Assembly: GCA_037447605.1 (NCBI GenBank)
Contig: CM074815.1
Location: 1,675,384-1,739,383 of the forward strand
Origin: Zygnema circumcarinatum
Taxonomy: Eukaryota > Streptophyta > Zygnematophyceae > Zygnematales > Zygnemataceae
Length of the DNA: 64,000 bases
Direction: 5' to 3'
This document shows, piece by piece, positions 37,102 to 49,420 of the stretch; the first letter of the stretch is position 1; each line of letters begins with the position of its first letter. Made by a program: the position numbers and the translations under genes. The notes below the pieces were generated by a model, which was not told the origin of the DNA, made no database searches, and saw only the letters and a list, made by a program, of their open reading frames with translations.

Positions 37102-39391
37102 ATGGAGGAGTACAAAAGAGAGATTGCGGAAGTGAAGGCCCTCGTGACGGCAACTTTGGAGAAGAATGGCACTTTGCCGAAGCTTAGGGTAATGACTACC
37201 CTTGTTACTTGCGTCATTCATGCGTTGTTTTTGTAAGTCGCTTTCAGAGCAAAAGGAGCGGCTGGAAGCAGAGCCAGATACAAAGTTTGCGGAGATTGTT
37301 TGGACTTTCCCAATTCTTGACATGTTTCTGGAAAAAGGAGGCTTATTCCAAGTTGAAGGTTGGGTGACCTATTGCTCAAGTCTTCTAAAATCTTGATTTT
37401 TTAGCTAAAAATGCAATGTGCTTCGGAGTGTACAGGCGCAACTACGGGCGAGTATTTTCGAGGCAGTGGAGGAGCATGATCGCCTTGCGGTCGATAACGG
37501 GGCTTCTGCCTTGGTAGGGAGCTGCAGTGAGCAGGCCCGGGCGCTGCATGCTACTTCAATTGGTGAGATATCTTATGTCTTTCGCCGAGATTTATATAAA
37601 TGTTCTCTTGATAGTGCACTCATTCCCGTACAGAGATTTGAGGAATATCTGAGGTCAAAATTATGTGCTGAGTGTAATTAGCAGATCAGCTTTTGCACCA
37701 GAACTCATTTGAATAGGACGCATACAAATGAAGCCTTAATAATAACTGTCTCCTTGTTGAAGCAGGAAAGATACTAAGTGGCCTCATTGTGGAGTACATG
37801 GAATGGGCTGATCTGGACCATTCATTGAAAGTATACACGTCTGAATGCAATTGGGTAAGTCAACGGCTTTTTTAATAGATGTGGCCATCCCTCATTTCCC
37901 ATTCTTCTCTTTCTCCCTCTCCCACTGCAAGTCTACATTTCTGATGGCACTGGGCAGTTGAGATAGATATATAAGCAGTTATGTCCCATTTTCAGAGAAA
38001 AGTTGTCTCTTTTTTCTTGCGAGGTAATTGCTTGAGCTTCATGTTCATGCCTTCACTGAATTCAATTCTATGTCCCACACTATATTGCCTTTCAATCCAA
38101 TTTGTAAGAGGCTCAAGTGAGCTGCTGTTGTCCTTCTCAATTTGGTAATGAAAGTGCCATACATTGCTGTTCCTGTGTGCCTGCTTTGATTGCTGTGCAG
38201 GCAGGAGGAAAGTTTGATCGGGCAACTCTAGAACAGGAGTTGTCACTTCCTTCAGGAGGTGCAGCCTCTAGTGCACCGCAGGGGCCTCTGCTCCTTGATG
38301 TTCTTCACACATATCTACATACAAAGGTACGATGCCTTCATACTCTTTTTTTCTTTTTTTCCCTCTAAATATGTCCTGAGCTTCCGTTGCCTGATCCATG
38401 ATGCATCGTAAATGGGTTGAGTCGCTGCCTCGACTGTAGTTTAGTTTAACGAGCTAGTAGGGACTTCCACCCAAGACTTGCATTCCTCTCCAATTTCATA
38501 AAAGCTGGCATGGTTTTGGCCGTGTTTTTGTCTGCTCAATTGTATAGTCATTTCAAGTTGCTGCAACTTTTTTTTGGCTTTTCTCAGTTGAGAGTTGTAT
38601 TTCTCAATGGAACAAGCCAGAGTTGGTATTATCAACTTTTTTTCATTTTATGGACACTGCTTCTTCTGCCTTTTGCTGATGGCCATCCTGTCAAAACTTG
38701 CTTGACGTACAAACCATTGTTCGTTCAAATCGCGTGTGCGCGACAGGCCCCTCGGCGGCAGTCCTGGTTACTAATTATTGGTTACTAATTATTGAAACAA
38801 ACAAACATGAAACTGGAAACGTGCTACGTGTTTCCAAGTGTAGTCACAGCTGATGTTTCACAGAAACAGTTGCATCTGCAATTATGCAGAGTGACAACCT
38901 GAAACTTGTGTAGGAGTTCTGCCTTCTACACTTCAGACTAAGCTTTCGAGAGCTTTTGCAGGCCTCAGCAGCCAAGGCGGCTGCAACCATTGCTTCACCC
39001 GGCACTTCTTCTCGAAGTTTAGTTCATGCTGCAGCCCCGGCAAGTGCACGGAATGCACGGAGTAATAGCCCCACTGTTCGACGAGAAGTCTTAGGTGGCA
39101 TCCGTAGCATTAGTCCCACGAGTAAGTTATTAACTCCTTGATTGTTTCAGGGCTGGTCTGCATGGAGATGGGCAAGGCTTGAGTTCAAGGGTATGCAACT
39201 GCTCTAGGCTGACAGCAATGGCTGCTTACAGGAAGGGGCTTTACTAACATTTCAAGGGGTTGGTTGGGTCTGCAGCGAGAGTCAATCGTGTGGGAGGATC
39301 GTCAACAATTGCACGGACTTCATCAAATGTGGCACTTAACACTTTAGGCAATCGAAGCGAGAATAAAGGCAGCGGGTCAGATAGATCGTAA
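37102..39391 (+). CDS. TONNEAU1-like FOP/LisH microtubule-organisation protein
   Basis: TON1 is a FOP-related protein that recruits the TTP complex (TON1-TRM-PP2A) to cortical microtubules and the preprophase band in streptophytes. Six exons, 37102-37188, 37436-37562, 37766-37854, 38201-38326, 38962-39121 and 39276-39391, join in phase to 234 residues, close to the ~260 of Arabidopsis TON1. The N-terminus (MEEYKREIAEVKALVTATLE) and LRASIFEAVEEHDRL match TON1/FOP. A LisH-type segment (GKILSGLIVEYMEWADLDHS) lies at ~72-91, followed by LKVYTSEC. PLLLDVLHTYLHTK closes the folded part. The tail is Ala/Ser/Arg-rich and disordered, as in the family. Presence of TON1 supports a streptophyte. Intron 1 contains a possible in-frame cassette exon (37248-37358). 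Confidence 0.92.
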
Positions 39392-41879
39392 GGTATGAAC
39401 GGCAGTGACCAACTTTAGCAGTACGGATTCCTACCGACGACTTCCCAGATGCTTCTGCTGCTGCTTCCCATGTTAAATGGCTTGCGTCTCATGCCTCGCA
39501 TGTCATCTTGACTTCCTCTCTCCTGCAAATTTTCTGCTTCAAACTTGCTCAGCCTTTGTTCCACTATTTCTGAAAACCATACCCATCTCTTAGTTGGCAA
39601 GCGGAGCGCAGATGCTGTGTTTTTTTTGTTTGTTTGGGGCCACACGCTCATCTGGGTTACAGGGGATTGTGTTTTCACCGCAGGACAATACGGGAAGGAG
39701 AGAGGCAGGGGTTGCAGACGGGGGGACAGCTTTGGCAGGTGCGTGGAGGGCCAAGCGCGGCTCAGACATCTCACCCTCGTGAGTTTTGCATGCATAGATC
39801 TCTCTTGTGAAAGGCGTGCGACATAGTGCTTTTTTGCTACAAGCAGTGGTTTTTTGTCTTGTCCTTCATTTGAGAGAAGGTGTTGTCGATTCAGTGTATG
39901 GATTCCACTCTCAAGGACCTCTCCCAGAGTGTCTGATGAGCTAAGAATACTTAGTCGAATAGTTTTTGTCTGGCCGGCCCAGAGGTGAATGTCGTCAATC
40001 AAAAGTTGGAAGGAAGGTCTGAGAGGGATGTCTATGAAGAAACGGGGCTATGGAATGATGCTGATTTGGGGTTGTTTTTGCGGCTCTGCAGGCGACACAG
40101 CTGTGCTGCTCCGCGCAGGAGACCGGTGTCTTGCCAATTGATTTTGTCTATTCCAGTTCGTATGGCTTCAACCATAGTGCCCAGGAACGAATAAAGGATT
40201 TATCCGAGTTAGAGCAGTTCAGATAATCAGCCAAGTAGAGAAAGCTGTTAGGACTGTGCCCTTATTTATAGGAATATTCATTGTGGTCCACGTAGTATCT
40301 TCCTAGGCAGTATGTGGGGAGTCCAAGAAGTGGTAGGCATAGATAGCCCAGAAGAGGCCCTTACAGGGTCTGTGCTCTTTATTTTTGTATTCTTTCAAGG
40401 AGCACCACTGCCAGCTCGAAGTTCAAAACCCTCTGTACTCTACAAGTCTTCTCAAGCCCGTATAATGCAGCTCGCAACTACCTCTCATGGTAACTAGGCC
40501 CTCACCTTTCATTGCTCTCTTCCCATGTGTACCTGTCCCGTTGACAGTTGTTGTTACTGCTGTCTTATTCTGCCTGGAGGTGTTTGGCTAGCATATTATG
40601 TTCACACAACGTAATGAGTTACGGGTTTTTTAGGTTCTTTGCAGACTTCTGTTGTTCTGATGGGAGAGCAGGGGACTGGGACTTGACTGGTCGGACCACA
40701 ACCATTGGGCAACAATGGTTTGCCTTTTGTTGGCTAGTCAAAAGCTGCCTACGATTAGCTGGGCCGCCAATTAATGGTTCACCATTTTGAATTTAATGGT
40801 CTGCAACATTTGGCTGCCAATGGTTGATCCAATGGTTGATCCAATGGTCTAACACTGACTCCATCCCGCCTGAAGATGAACTCCAGTGATTGTCCAGTTC
40901 AGTTTTAGGTTACTATCCAGGGGAACGAGTGTTTGCTGGTTTTTGTTTTCATTTTCGCTCAACTTGTGCAGAAACTGCCTTCGGAAGCTCGCCATGTCCA
41001 CAACCTTTTTATCTCACAGAATATTGCAGATGTGGCTAGTCGGCATTGGCAACTCAACAAATACCCCCCCCACAAGTGACTCCAGACCCACGGAGTAAAG
41101 GGACCACATGAAGAGCGCCCTCCCAAAGATCACTCGGTACATACAATGGTTTGTATTTCATTATAGGAGAGATGAAAATCGGAAGATCACATCAGAGACA
41201 ACCAGTCGGTCTCTGATATGTGCGTGGCGCCAAAAGGCACAGCTTGGTCCTCACCTGCAAAGGGTCTGCGGTGATAGATAGCTCTATGTGTGGGCCTCTC
41301 CTCCCACACCAACTATGAACGGCTCCACCTAAGGTGCCTCAGACAAGCGCCCCTCTACCCTACCGTCATCTACTGCACTGTGTGTACCGCTTCTGGGCAA
41401 AACGTACTCGTGGTTCCTAAGGGAGCTTTTCTTAAATAGGACGAAGAACCCTAAGCCTAGCTGTTGATCATATTCTGCAGCTCTATCCTTTCAGCAGCCG
41501 GCTCGGTTCAGCCATGACAAGGGAGAGAGACGGTTGCATACACTCCTAAAGGCTGTTCTTAACAGTAACTCTCCGGGTAAAAGCTGCTCAGCCTGCTTCG
41601 CTAAGTTCATAAAAACGTACTTAACATCGGGGCACCCAAATGACAGGTGCCAATTATTGTGCTGCCAGAGGGGGACAGGACACTACATTATTTTTCCTGT
41701 CCACAATTAAATAAATTGCAGCTTCGAACTTCATCACAGAGCATAGAGTGATGCTCTCCTCCCATAGAACGACCCTCCACTGCAGTCTGTTTCCTGTCTT
41801 TACTGCCCTTGTCAGCCCGGTCGGCAGCTCCAACAGGAGAGAGCGCCTCCTCCACTCCATTCTCTCTTCCAAACCAAAC
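39392..41879. other. Spacer between convergent TON1 and U-box genes
   Basis: Presumed 3' UTRs plus about 1.5 kb with no supported gene. A cluster of ACCATTGG/CCAATGGTT words lies at about 40690-40860, similar to the foldback repeat at 63.5 kb. ORFs here show no family resemblance. Confidence 0.4.
40690..40860. repeat. CCAATGGTT / AACCATTGG repeat cluster
   Basis: Several direct and inverted copies of CAACCATTGGGCAA-, CAATGGTTTGCC- and CCAATGGTTGAT-type words within 170 bp. It shares its core with the inverted repeat at 63512-63651. Confidence 0.55.
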
Positions 41880-44800
41880 TCAGAAGTAGCTCGATTGATT
41901 TTGGAGCAGCTCCAACAGTGACAAAATCTTTGCAGCCACTGACTTGCAGTCAGCGGAGCCATGCTGCGCGAGCTCAATAAGAGCCCCCTGTGCCTTAGAG
42001 CCATACTCGAACTTGTAATCGTTGATCTGAAAAAGCTTTTCCAGCATCCACAGTGCCTTCGCCTTAGATCGATCGGTCCCATCTGATAGCTGCTGTACCA
42101 CTCTCTCAAAGCCCCTCGCCTCGTGTATCACACGTACTCCGTCCTCCCACCTCCCTTGGTCAGGCAGCAACGTACTGATCGCTACAAGAGCTGCTTCTGC
42201 AGTAAGGGGGTCCTTATCCGCCATGACTGACACTAAAGGGGCCACCGCATCCGCTTCAAGGAGGCAAAAAGTTTTCTCTACGTCGCATACCCCTCCGTGC
42301 ACTCTGCAGTAGGTGGGAGGGGGAGGGGAGAAGCAGCAGTGCCCCCTGACCTTGCTCGGCTGACTCAGTCGGTCGCTGTTCTGCGAGAGGTGGCCCAAGC
42401 ACTGCGCTGCATTCCGTTTGGAGGCAGATGTTCCCGTCACGAGGACATTCACTAAGAGAGGAATGGCTCCAAGATCGGCAACTACCTGCTGCAGCTTCAC
42501 ACTGCATACGTTCAACAAAGGAGAAGCACATCAGTGAGATATAGTTGAAAGGGGAAGGAAAGCAGGTCGCACACGAACCAGCAGGCAGTGAGGCACAGTT
42601 ATGAACTACCTTCAGATGAGACATCATAAAGAAACACACTCAATTGAAGTTTGGCATTAAGGTTCTACTTGGACAAAGGCGGCAAATGAGCAGGTCCTTA
42701 GATGAGAAACTCAGCACGCTCGTGTTGAGAGGAGACGTACAACCACGGAAAAGAAGTTGGAGATACTCACTTGGTGGACAATGTGAAACGTTCGAGTGCT
42801 GCAGTGGCTGCCTCAAGCATCGCATCTCTTGTCGCCCCGGAGGCTGTTCTAACATTCAGCATGCGAATAATGAGAGGAACAGCATCAATCTGCAATACAC
42901 AAACACATCCATGCAAACAAACGTCAAACTGCAGGTACATTCATTCACACCTGAAAGTAACACCGTTGTGTATGACCACATAAACTAAAAAACAGCTCTG
43001 CCCTGTCCAAAAACCCTACTAAAAACCAGGACCGAAATCTCCAATAGCCCTCTGCGCTGCAGCCGACCCACTTCCCATTCGACCCAACTTCTCATACACG
43101 ATGATAAGAGATGACTGACCCACTTTCCATTCGACCCAACTTTTCATACGAGATAATAAGAGATGACTGACCCACTTTCCATTCGACCCAACTTCTCATA
43201 CGAGATGATAAGAGATGACTGACCCACTTTCCATTCGACCCAACTTCTCATACGAGATGATAAGAGATGACTGACCCACTTTCCATTCGACCCAACTTCT
43301 CATACGAGATGATAAGAGATGACTGACCCACTTTCCATTCGACCCAACTTCTCATACGACCCACTTTCCATTCGACCCAACTTCTCCTACGAGATGATAA
43401 GAGATGACTGACCCACTTTCCATTCGACCCAACTTCTCATACGAGATGATAAGAGATGACTCTCATACGAGATGATAAGAGATGACTGACCCACTTTCCA
43501 TTCGACCCAACTTCTCATACGAGATGATAAGAGATGACTGACCCACTTTCCATTCGACCCAACTTCTCATACGAGATGATAAGAGATGACTGACCCACTT
43601 TCCATTCGACCCAACTTCTCATACGAGATGATAAGAGATGACTGACCCACTTTCCATTCGACCCAACTTCTCATACGAGATGATAAGAGATGACTGACCC
43701 ACTTTCCATTCGACCCAACTTCTCATACGAGATGATAAGAGATGACTGACCCACTTTCCATTCGACCCAACTTCTCATACGAGATGATAAGAGATGACTG
43801 ACCCACTTTCCATTCGACCCAACTTCTCATACGAGATGATAAGAGATGACTGACCCACTTTCCATTCGACCCAACTTCTCATACGAGATGATAAGAGATG
43901 ACTGACCCACTTTCCATTCGACCCAACTTCTCATACGAGATGATAAGAGATGAGTGGTGCTTCTCCTTACCTGAACCAAGACTGTGGTAACGCGCGTGTC
44001 TGTTAGCGGCAGCCCTGCAATGGTCCCGGCCGCCGCCGTCCTCTCCTCGTGGCTCTCCCTCTCCCCGAGCAGCCCTTTGAGAGAGCGCAGACCGAGCCCC
44101 TGCAGCTCCATGAGGTTGTCCGCTACTTCCTTTCCCATCCCGTCGGAGCAGAGCACTCGCAGAAGCTGTGCGGCACTCAGACGCAGACCTCGAGTCTGCA
44201 GGGGACCTGCAGGCCCAATCAGCTATAGACTCGGACCACAACATAGGGCAGAATTTGACAAGAAATTACGCTAACAACATAAGAGAGAGAGATATGAAGG
44301 GATAGGAAGAAAGATAGGGGAAGAAGAAGAAGAAGATAAAGATAGGGGGGAGATATAAAGTCGCTGACAGAGCACCCTAAGCAGGGTAAGTTGGTACAGG
44401 GGGTGGAATTTGGGATAGGCTAATTTTGATTGAATTGATCATGCAAGCACAGCAGAATGGACGGAGGAGTAGGATATGAACTTCTATAGTGACATTAACC
44501 AAAATTATTGATCATGGGACTCTGCAGACGTACATGACTGGAACTAGAGGGGAAACGAGAGAGGAAATTGATTAATAAAGGAAGGTAGAATCCTGCCAGG
44601 ATGGTTACATGCTGTGTAGTAGGTTAAAAGGACATTGAAATTTAGAGAGAACTACGAATTGGCAGAGAGAAGCCCCCTCCAGGACTGGATGCGAAGCCAT
44701 AATGCTCAGACCTAATAATGTGCATCAGAATAAGGTGTCTAAAAACCCTAAAAACCCTAAAGACACGGCACGTTTTTGTGATGCAGATAACACAATAACA

Positions 44801-47800
44801 GACATGCACGCTACCAGAAGGAACTTTTGCAGACAGAGCACTGAGATAAAGGGAATAAAAGAACGATAAATATTCTTAGAATTCTCTTGGCTAGGCAAAT
44901 AGCAATAGAGACCTTCCGCCCGAACAAAAGCACCATTCGACAGCTAACCAAACTAAACATCTATAGAATAGAACAATCCAAAGTAGAAGCTGGACATGGG
45001 GACACCTGAGATTCAAGAAATCCTTAGTCAGCAGAGTGCAACATAACCCTAAAAGATACTTTCTTCATTGAACAATACCAGATATTACTACTGCTTTGCT
45101 AAAGTACAAGGCACAATGCAAAAGTACAAAATCTACAATCCAATTGTGTTCAATGTAAAAGCAGTGGGGTCGTTAGATAGTGCCAACTACAGGAGTAACC
45201 GGACTGTACCTGCTCTCCACTGCCTTCAAGAAAAGGCATTAAGACAGTAATGGCTCCTCCTAGACGCATGCGATCCCTCACATCTTTCGCCCAAATTGGA
45301 GATGCAAGGCCAAGCAAAGCTCGCAATAGATGCTCTTGAATGATTGATCCTGCCAAGTTAAGAAGCGACAACAACTGGTAGATCGTTTCCTCTGACCCTA
45401 AAATAGTCCCTTCCGTCTCCAACGGGATGCCCGTCTGTATTCCCGCCAAAGCCAAATTTGCCAGCGTTGCTGCTGCTCCCTCTTTGAGAGACATCACGAC
45501 TGATGTGACAGAGAATAGCAGCTGCAGGAGAGGAGGAATGATGCCTGCGCTTATGAGAGCAGCGCGATTAGCCGGCAAGGAGGAAAGGTTTTGGAGAGCG
45601 CCCAAAGCAGCTGCCTTCGCCTCAAGTTTGCCGGCAGCGATCATAGCAACAAGGGGAGGAATTGCATCTTCTTGGGCTAAAGCAGCTTTGCTTTGATCGG
45701 TCAATGCCATGCGGGAGAGGGCACTAGCCATCACAATGCGGGCCATTTCTGAGCCTGCATTTGCAACACCCTACCCGACCCTAATGTTGGTCTTTGAAAG
45801 GAGTGATAGAAGAAGAAGGGAATTAGCTTGCTGCGTGAGAGTGAGTAAGCCCACGTTCGCTCGCCATGCTGCCCTCTGTACATAGTACTTAAATACCCTG
45901 AACCCAAAAGCAGCTAGACTGAAGCTAATGTCCTGCTTTTTATTAAAGACGGGCTTATGAAGGCTGTACCGGAGATAAGACGCTGTGCCAACGGCTTAAA
46001 ATGATTGGCCTCTGCCATCTGAACCACATTCTGGTCATTGCTTGCGAGCTGCTCCAACACAGCCCGTGCATCTCTTGCCGCATTTGCGTTGTCAGAGTTG
46101 AGCATAGTGACCAGAAGCAGAATGCTGCCCTGAGCCCTCCCAATCTCCTCACAGACTGCAGGGCTCTTAGAAAGCTCCAATAGCAGGGCCACTCCCTGCC
46201 TGCTCTCTCCCACATCCCGGGCAAGTGACCGTACTGCCAAAGGAATTGCGCCTGCCTCTGCAATTGCCTCCTGCATACCATCTCCACTCCAAGCATACAC
46301 CTTTCAAGTAATGCCTACAGAAATATGCCTGCAGCGCACTAACAATAGAGATCCCTGGTTGCAAATTTGAGCTTGGCTGCTGTTGTCCCACTTATGTATG
46401 ACTTCGGTAGAGCAAGAAGGGGCACACTAGCATAGTCATTTGACGACTTTAACATATGAGGTGGGGTGCGAAGAAAGAAGCATGAACTGAACCACAGCCT
46501 CGTACGACTTCCTTTCGTCTCAGCAAAGGAGAAAAGTAAAAAATGGGAAGATACTAAAACAGCTTTCAAAGCAAGGGGAAGTCCATGAACGGCTAAAACA
46601 AGCAGTCTTTGCAGCTAGAGGGAGAAAAAATGATGCCCAGGAGAAGTGTCCCAAAGAGATTTAGTGCACCTTGTTTTCGTCGTTATTTGTAGCCAGCTGA
46701 GCAAGTGCAGCAAGTGTCTTTCGTCGCAAATTTCGACTAGAAGATTTGAGTACTTCCACTATGTCAGGAATCAAACCCTCTGCATTAATCCAAAAGCGGT
46801 TGAGTGAGCGCTCATCACATAGCTTAAAAATTTCCAACAGTCCTGCTTCCACCTCCTCCTCTTTGCCTGACGCAAGCTTTGGTCGAGTGGCTTGAATAGC
46901 AATCACAGTGTTACGCTTCCGCCATTCGTCTATAGCTTCTCTCAGTGCTGTATTCGGCCTTAACTCGAACGATTGCAGCTCGTTTTTAGTCACTGGACAA
47001 ATTCGGTTTCCAGCTAAAACATCCGCACCGCCCACACCAGAGCAGAGTCAGCAAGCTTCCAGTCAAAATTCCACTTTTGTGAAGAACATATATATATGTG
47101 CAGATAGTAGTTTGCTAAGCTGTTGCGAGCATTCTCCACAGAAAGAAACTTTTGGTAGAACAAGAAAGGCCGGTATTCTGTCCCATGATGCAGCTTGCCC
47201 TTCAGGTAAACTGTGGGAAAATCTACACCCTAATGTGCTTTGGCTGTTTAACAGCATTTCGTTTACAGTGATGCCAGACAAACAGCTCTAAACCACAGAA
47301 TTGAGCTTGTCACTGAAACTAGCCGGCAAGTGGCACCAGTTGGCAATTTTGTCTGCATACCGTCTCTACATGCTTTTCCCGATAAGCGGCTTTTAGGTGG
47401 AAGAGCTGCGAGCTACCTGCAAACCACTCCTGAATGGCGGAGCGTTCAAAACACTCCCCGGTTTCCAGCAGAACAGGATCCTCCATCACTTTGTTCGTGA
47501 GTGGGCAAATGTATGCCTGAGGGGGAAGAAGGGCAGTGCCACTGGCCACACTTTCACGCCTCCGTTGATACTCCCGATCCTTCTCTTTGACAGCGGCGCC
47601 TCGTGCATCTCCTTCGGCGGTTTCCAGGAGTGAAATGACATATTCCAAGTACTGCACCGCATCTGTTTCACAACCTGGCTGGACTGCATCCCGAGCTTTT
47701 CGCAGCTCTGCAATGTCAGGTTGGAGTTCTGATGCATCTAGGGATGCCCCTGAGAGCTGCGAAAGCTGTTGAAGAAGACTATTGCTTGCTGCGGCGTCAT

Positions 47801-48402
47801 CCCGCTGCTCACGCATGACCTGCTCCAGTCTGTGTACCATAGCGGCCTCTGCAGGGTCAGGGCCGAGCTCTGCCTGCTGCATCTGTAACCCTAACTGCGC
47901 TGCATTAAGGACCCCCTGAGCAGTGCTCAGCTGCTGCCCCAAAGCATGCGCCACATCCTCTATCTGCTGACCCACGCTTCGTCCAGTCACCACCAGAACC
48001 AGTCTGCTTTTGCTGCTCGCATCATTCACCAGCTGCAACGCTCTTTTCAGCTGTGCCCCGGCAACAACCCTCCAACTACTACATGAGCCATCGAAAACCA
48101 TCGGCGTGCCTCCACTACTCTACTTTGCAATCCAAATTATCAGTTTCCCATCTCAAGTCAGGGTTTTCTGAGTACAAGAAAAAAAAAATCAGCCTCACCT
48201 GCACATGAAGGCCCTCCAGCGTCGCCAGATGCTCGTCGCCCTCCTGATACGCCATCAGCTGTACTATGGGCTGCATGGCATCGAGATATTGCGCAAGCTG
48301 CTGGAAGCTCTCCCTCGCTCCCTTCATTCTCCTTGCAGCGCTGCTCATCTCGAAAGCTAATGCTGCCAGCTGGCCTGCAAGTAGGGCACTTGCAGCAGCC
48401 AT
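41880..48402 (-). CDS. U-box/ARM-repeat E3 ubiquitin ligase (PUB42-44/SAUL1 type)
   Basis: A predicted ubiquitin E3 ligase; the closest plant relatives (PUB42-44, SAUL1) act in membrane-associated immune and senescence control. Eight minus-strand exons, 48402-48199, 48050-47417, 47013-46670, 46270-45970, 45754-45210, 44195-43971, 42889-42771 and 42501-41880, join in phase to about 997 residues. The ATG 48402 has a GCCATGG context. Residues 1-~245 are an alpha-helical N-terminal domain. The U-box follows (YICPLTNKVMEDPVLLETGECFER ... ICPVTKNELQ ... LREAIDEWRKRN), split by intron 2. Armadillo repeats fill the rest. The C-terminus carries the family signature RVHGGVCDVEKTFCLLEADAV and ends SSYF, as in PUB43/44. 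The intron between exons 6 and 7 holds a 52-bp minisatellite. Confidence 0.92.
43071..43953. repeat. 52-bp minisatellite in an intron of the U-box gene
   Basis: About 17 head-to-tail copies of a 52-bp unit containing ACTTTCCATTCGACCCAACT and GAGATGATAAGAGATGACTG. Most copies are nearly identical. Two junctions are irregular (about 43350-43362, a shortened unit; about 43458, a partial re-duplication). The array ends only ~17 bp from the 5' splice site of its intron. Confidence 0.95.
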
Positions 48403-49420
48403 GGCTGCAAGCCCCCGTTCCCTCCTGCTTTTCCAAAACACCAAGCCATTCGCAAAAGTGAGAGATCAATTATAGACATATTCACATCTTCGTGTCCTTA
48501 GCGCTCCCTGCTGTTAACCCTAACCGCCCACCTTCAGTGGAGGCTTCACTAAAACAGAGCCCTATCTCAGATCCGCAACGCAACCGACTGCACTGCAAAC
48601 CCGAGCCGCAAATCAAACCAAGACAAACCCGTCCCTCCCTTAAAACCCATCATCTTCATATGCTTTAGGGTTTACCTTTCCCTTCAAACCTGGCTCCTCT
48701 TTCTGTGCGCCCAAACGCAGCCAAACTCCCTTCTCCGAGCTTTATACCCTCCCCCTACCGTCTGCCCGCCACGTGTCAGGCTATCATGCAGCGAGGACCG
48801 CCTCCCCTCTTCTCCCCTTTTCTCCCGCCATGGCTTCCCCTGCTCTCTCAAGACCACGTGGCGCCCAGAAGCGCCACGCCACGTGGCGGCGCCCCATTTG
48901 CCCAATGGCGGGCAGTTGCCCGGTTTGACTCCGCACATGCGGCTGGTCGTCCCGCCGTTCCCGCGCCTTCGGAGGGCCGGGTACACTAACCGGACTGCCA
49001 GTACGCCCCTCCAGTGGACGCTTTTGGACGCTCTACGGACGCCCGGAAGCTCGCTGGGGGACGGTCGTTTCGAATACCGTGTTTGGCCGACTTTTAATGA
49101 CGGCCGTTGGGCGGGCGGCGCAGCCGCGCAGGACCCGCCCGTCCCTCGTACGAACGTACGGACGAACGGACGCGGGCGGAATACCAGGGGACGACAGGAG
49201 GGCCCACATTTGTAGATATTTCCGCCTTGGGCAGCTTGGATCCGCGCTCCAGAGGGCCGCCGGAAAAACAATTTAACCTCCCGAAAAGGGTGGCTGCCGG
49301 AACGGCGGTTGACAAGGGCGGCAGACCGTACGGACGGTGGACCGTATGAAACGTACGGATATTCGGGCAGTTGGGGTCACTTTGGGTGTACGAACGACGT
49401 ACGGTTTAAGGAGCTTGGCG
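48403..49420 (-). promoter_or_regulatory. Promoter region of the U-box gene
   Basis: It holds telo-box-like words (TTAGGGTTTACC near 48666; TAACCCTAACC near 48515), G-boxes (CCACGTGGC near 48854 and 48880) and a dense GTAC-core cluster (CGTACGAACGTACGGAC near 49148, CCGTACGG near 49325, CGTACGG near 49356 and 49395). Confidence 0.5.

Noticed and set aside
43071-43953. CRISPR-like regular array
   Set aside because: Units are head-to-tail with no unique spacers, and it lies in a nuclear intron; it is a minisatellite.
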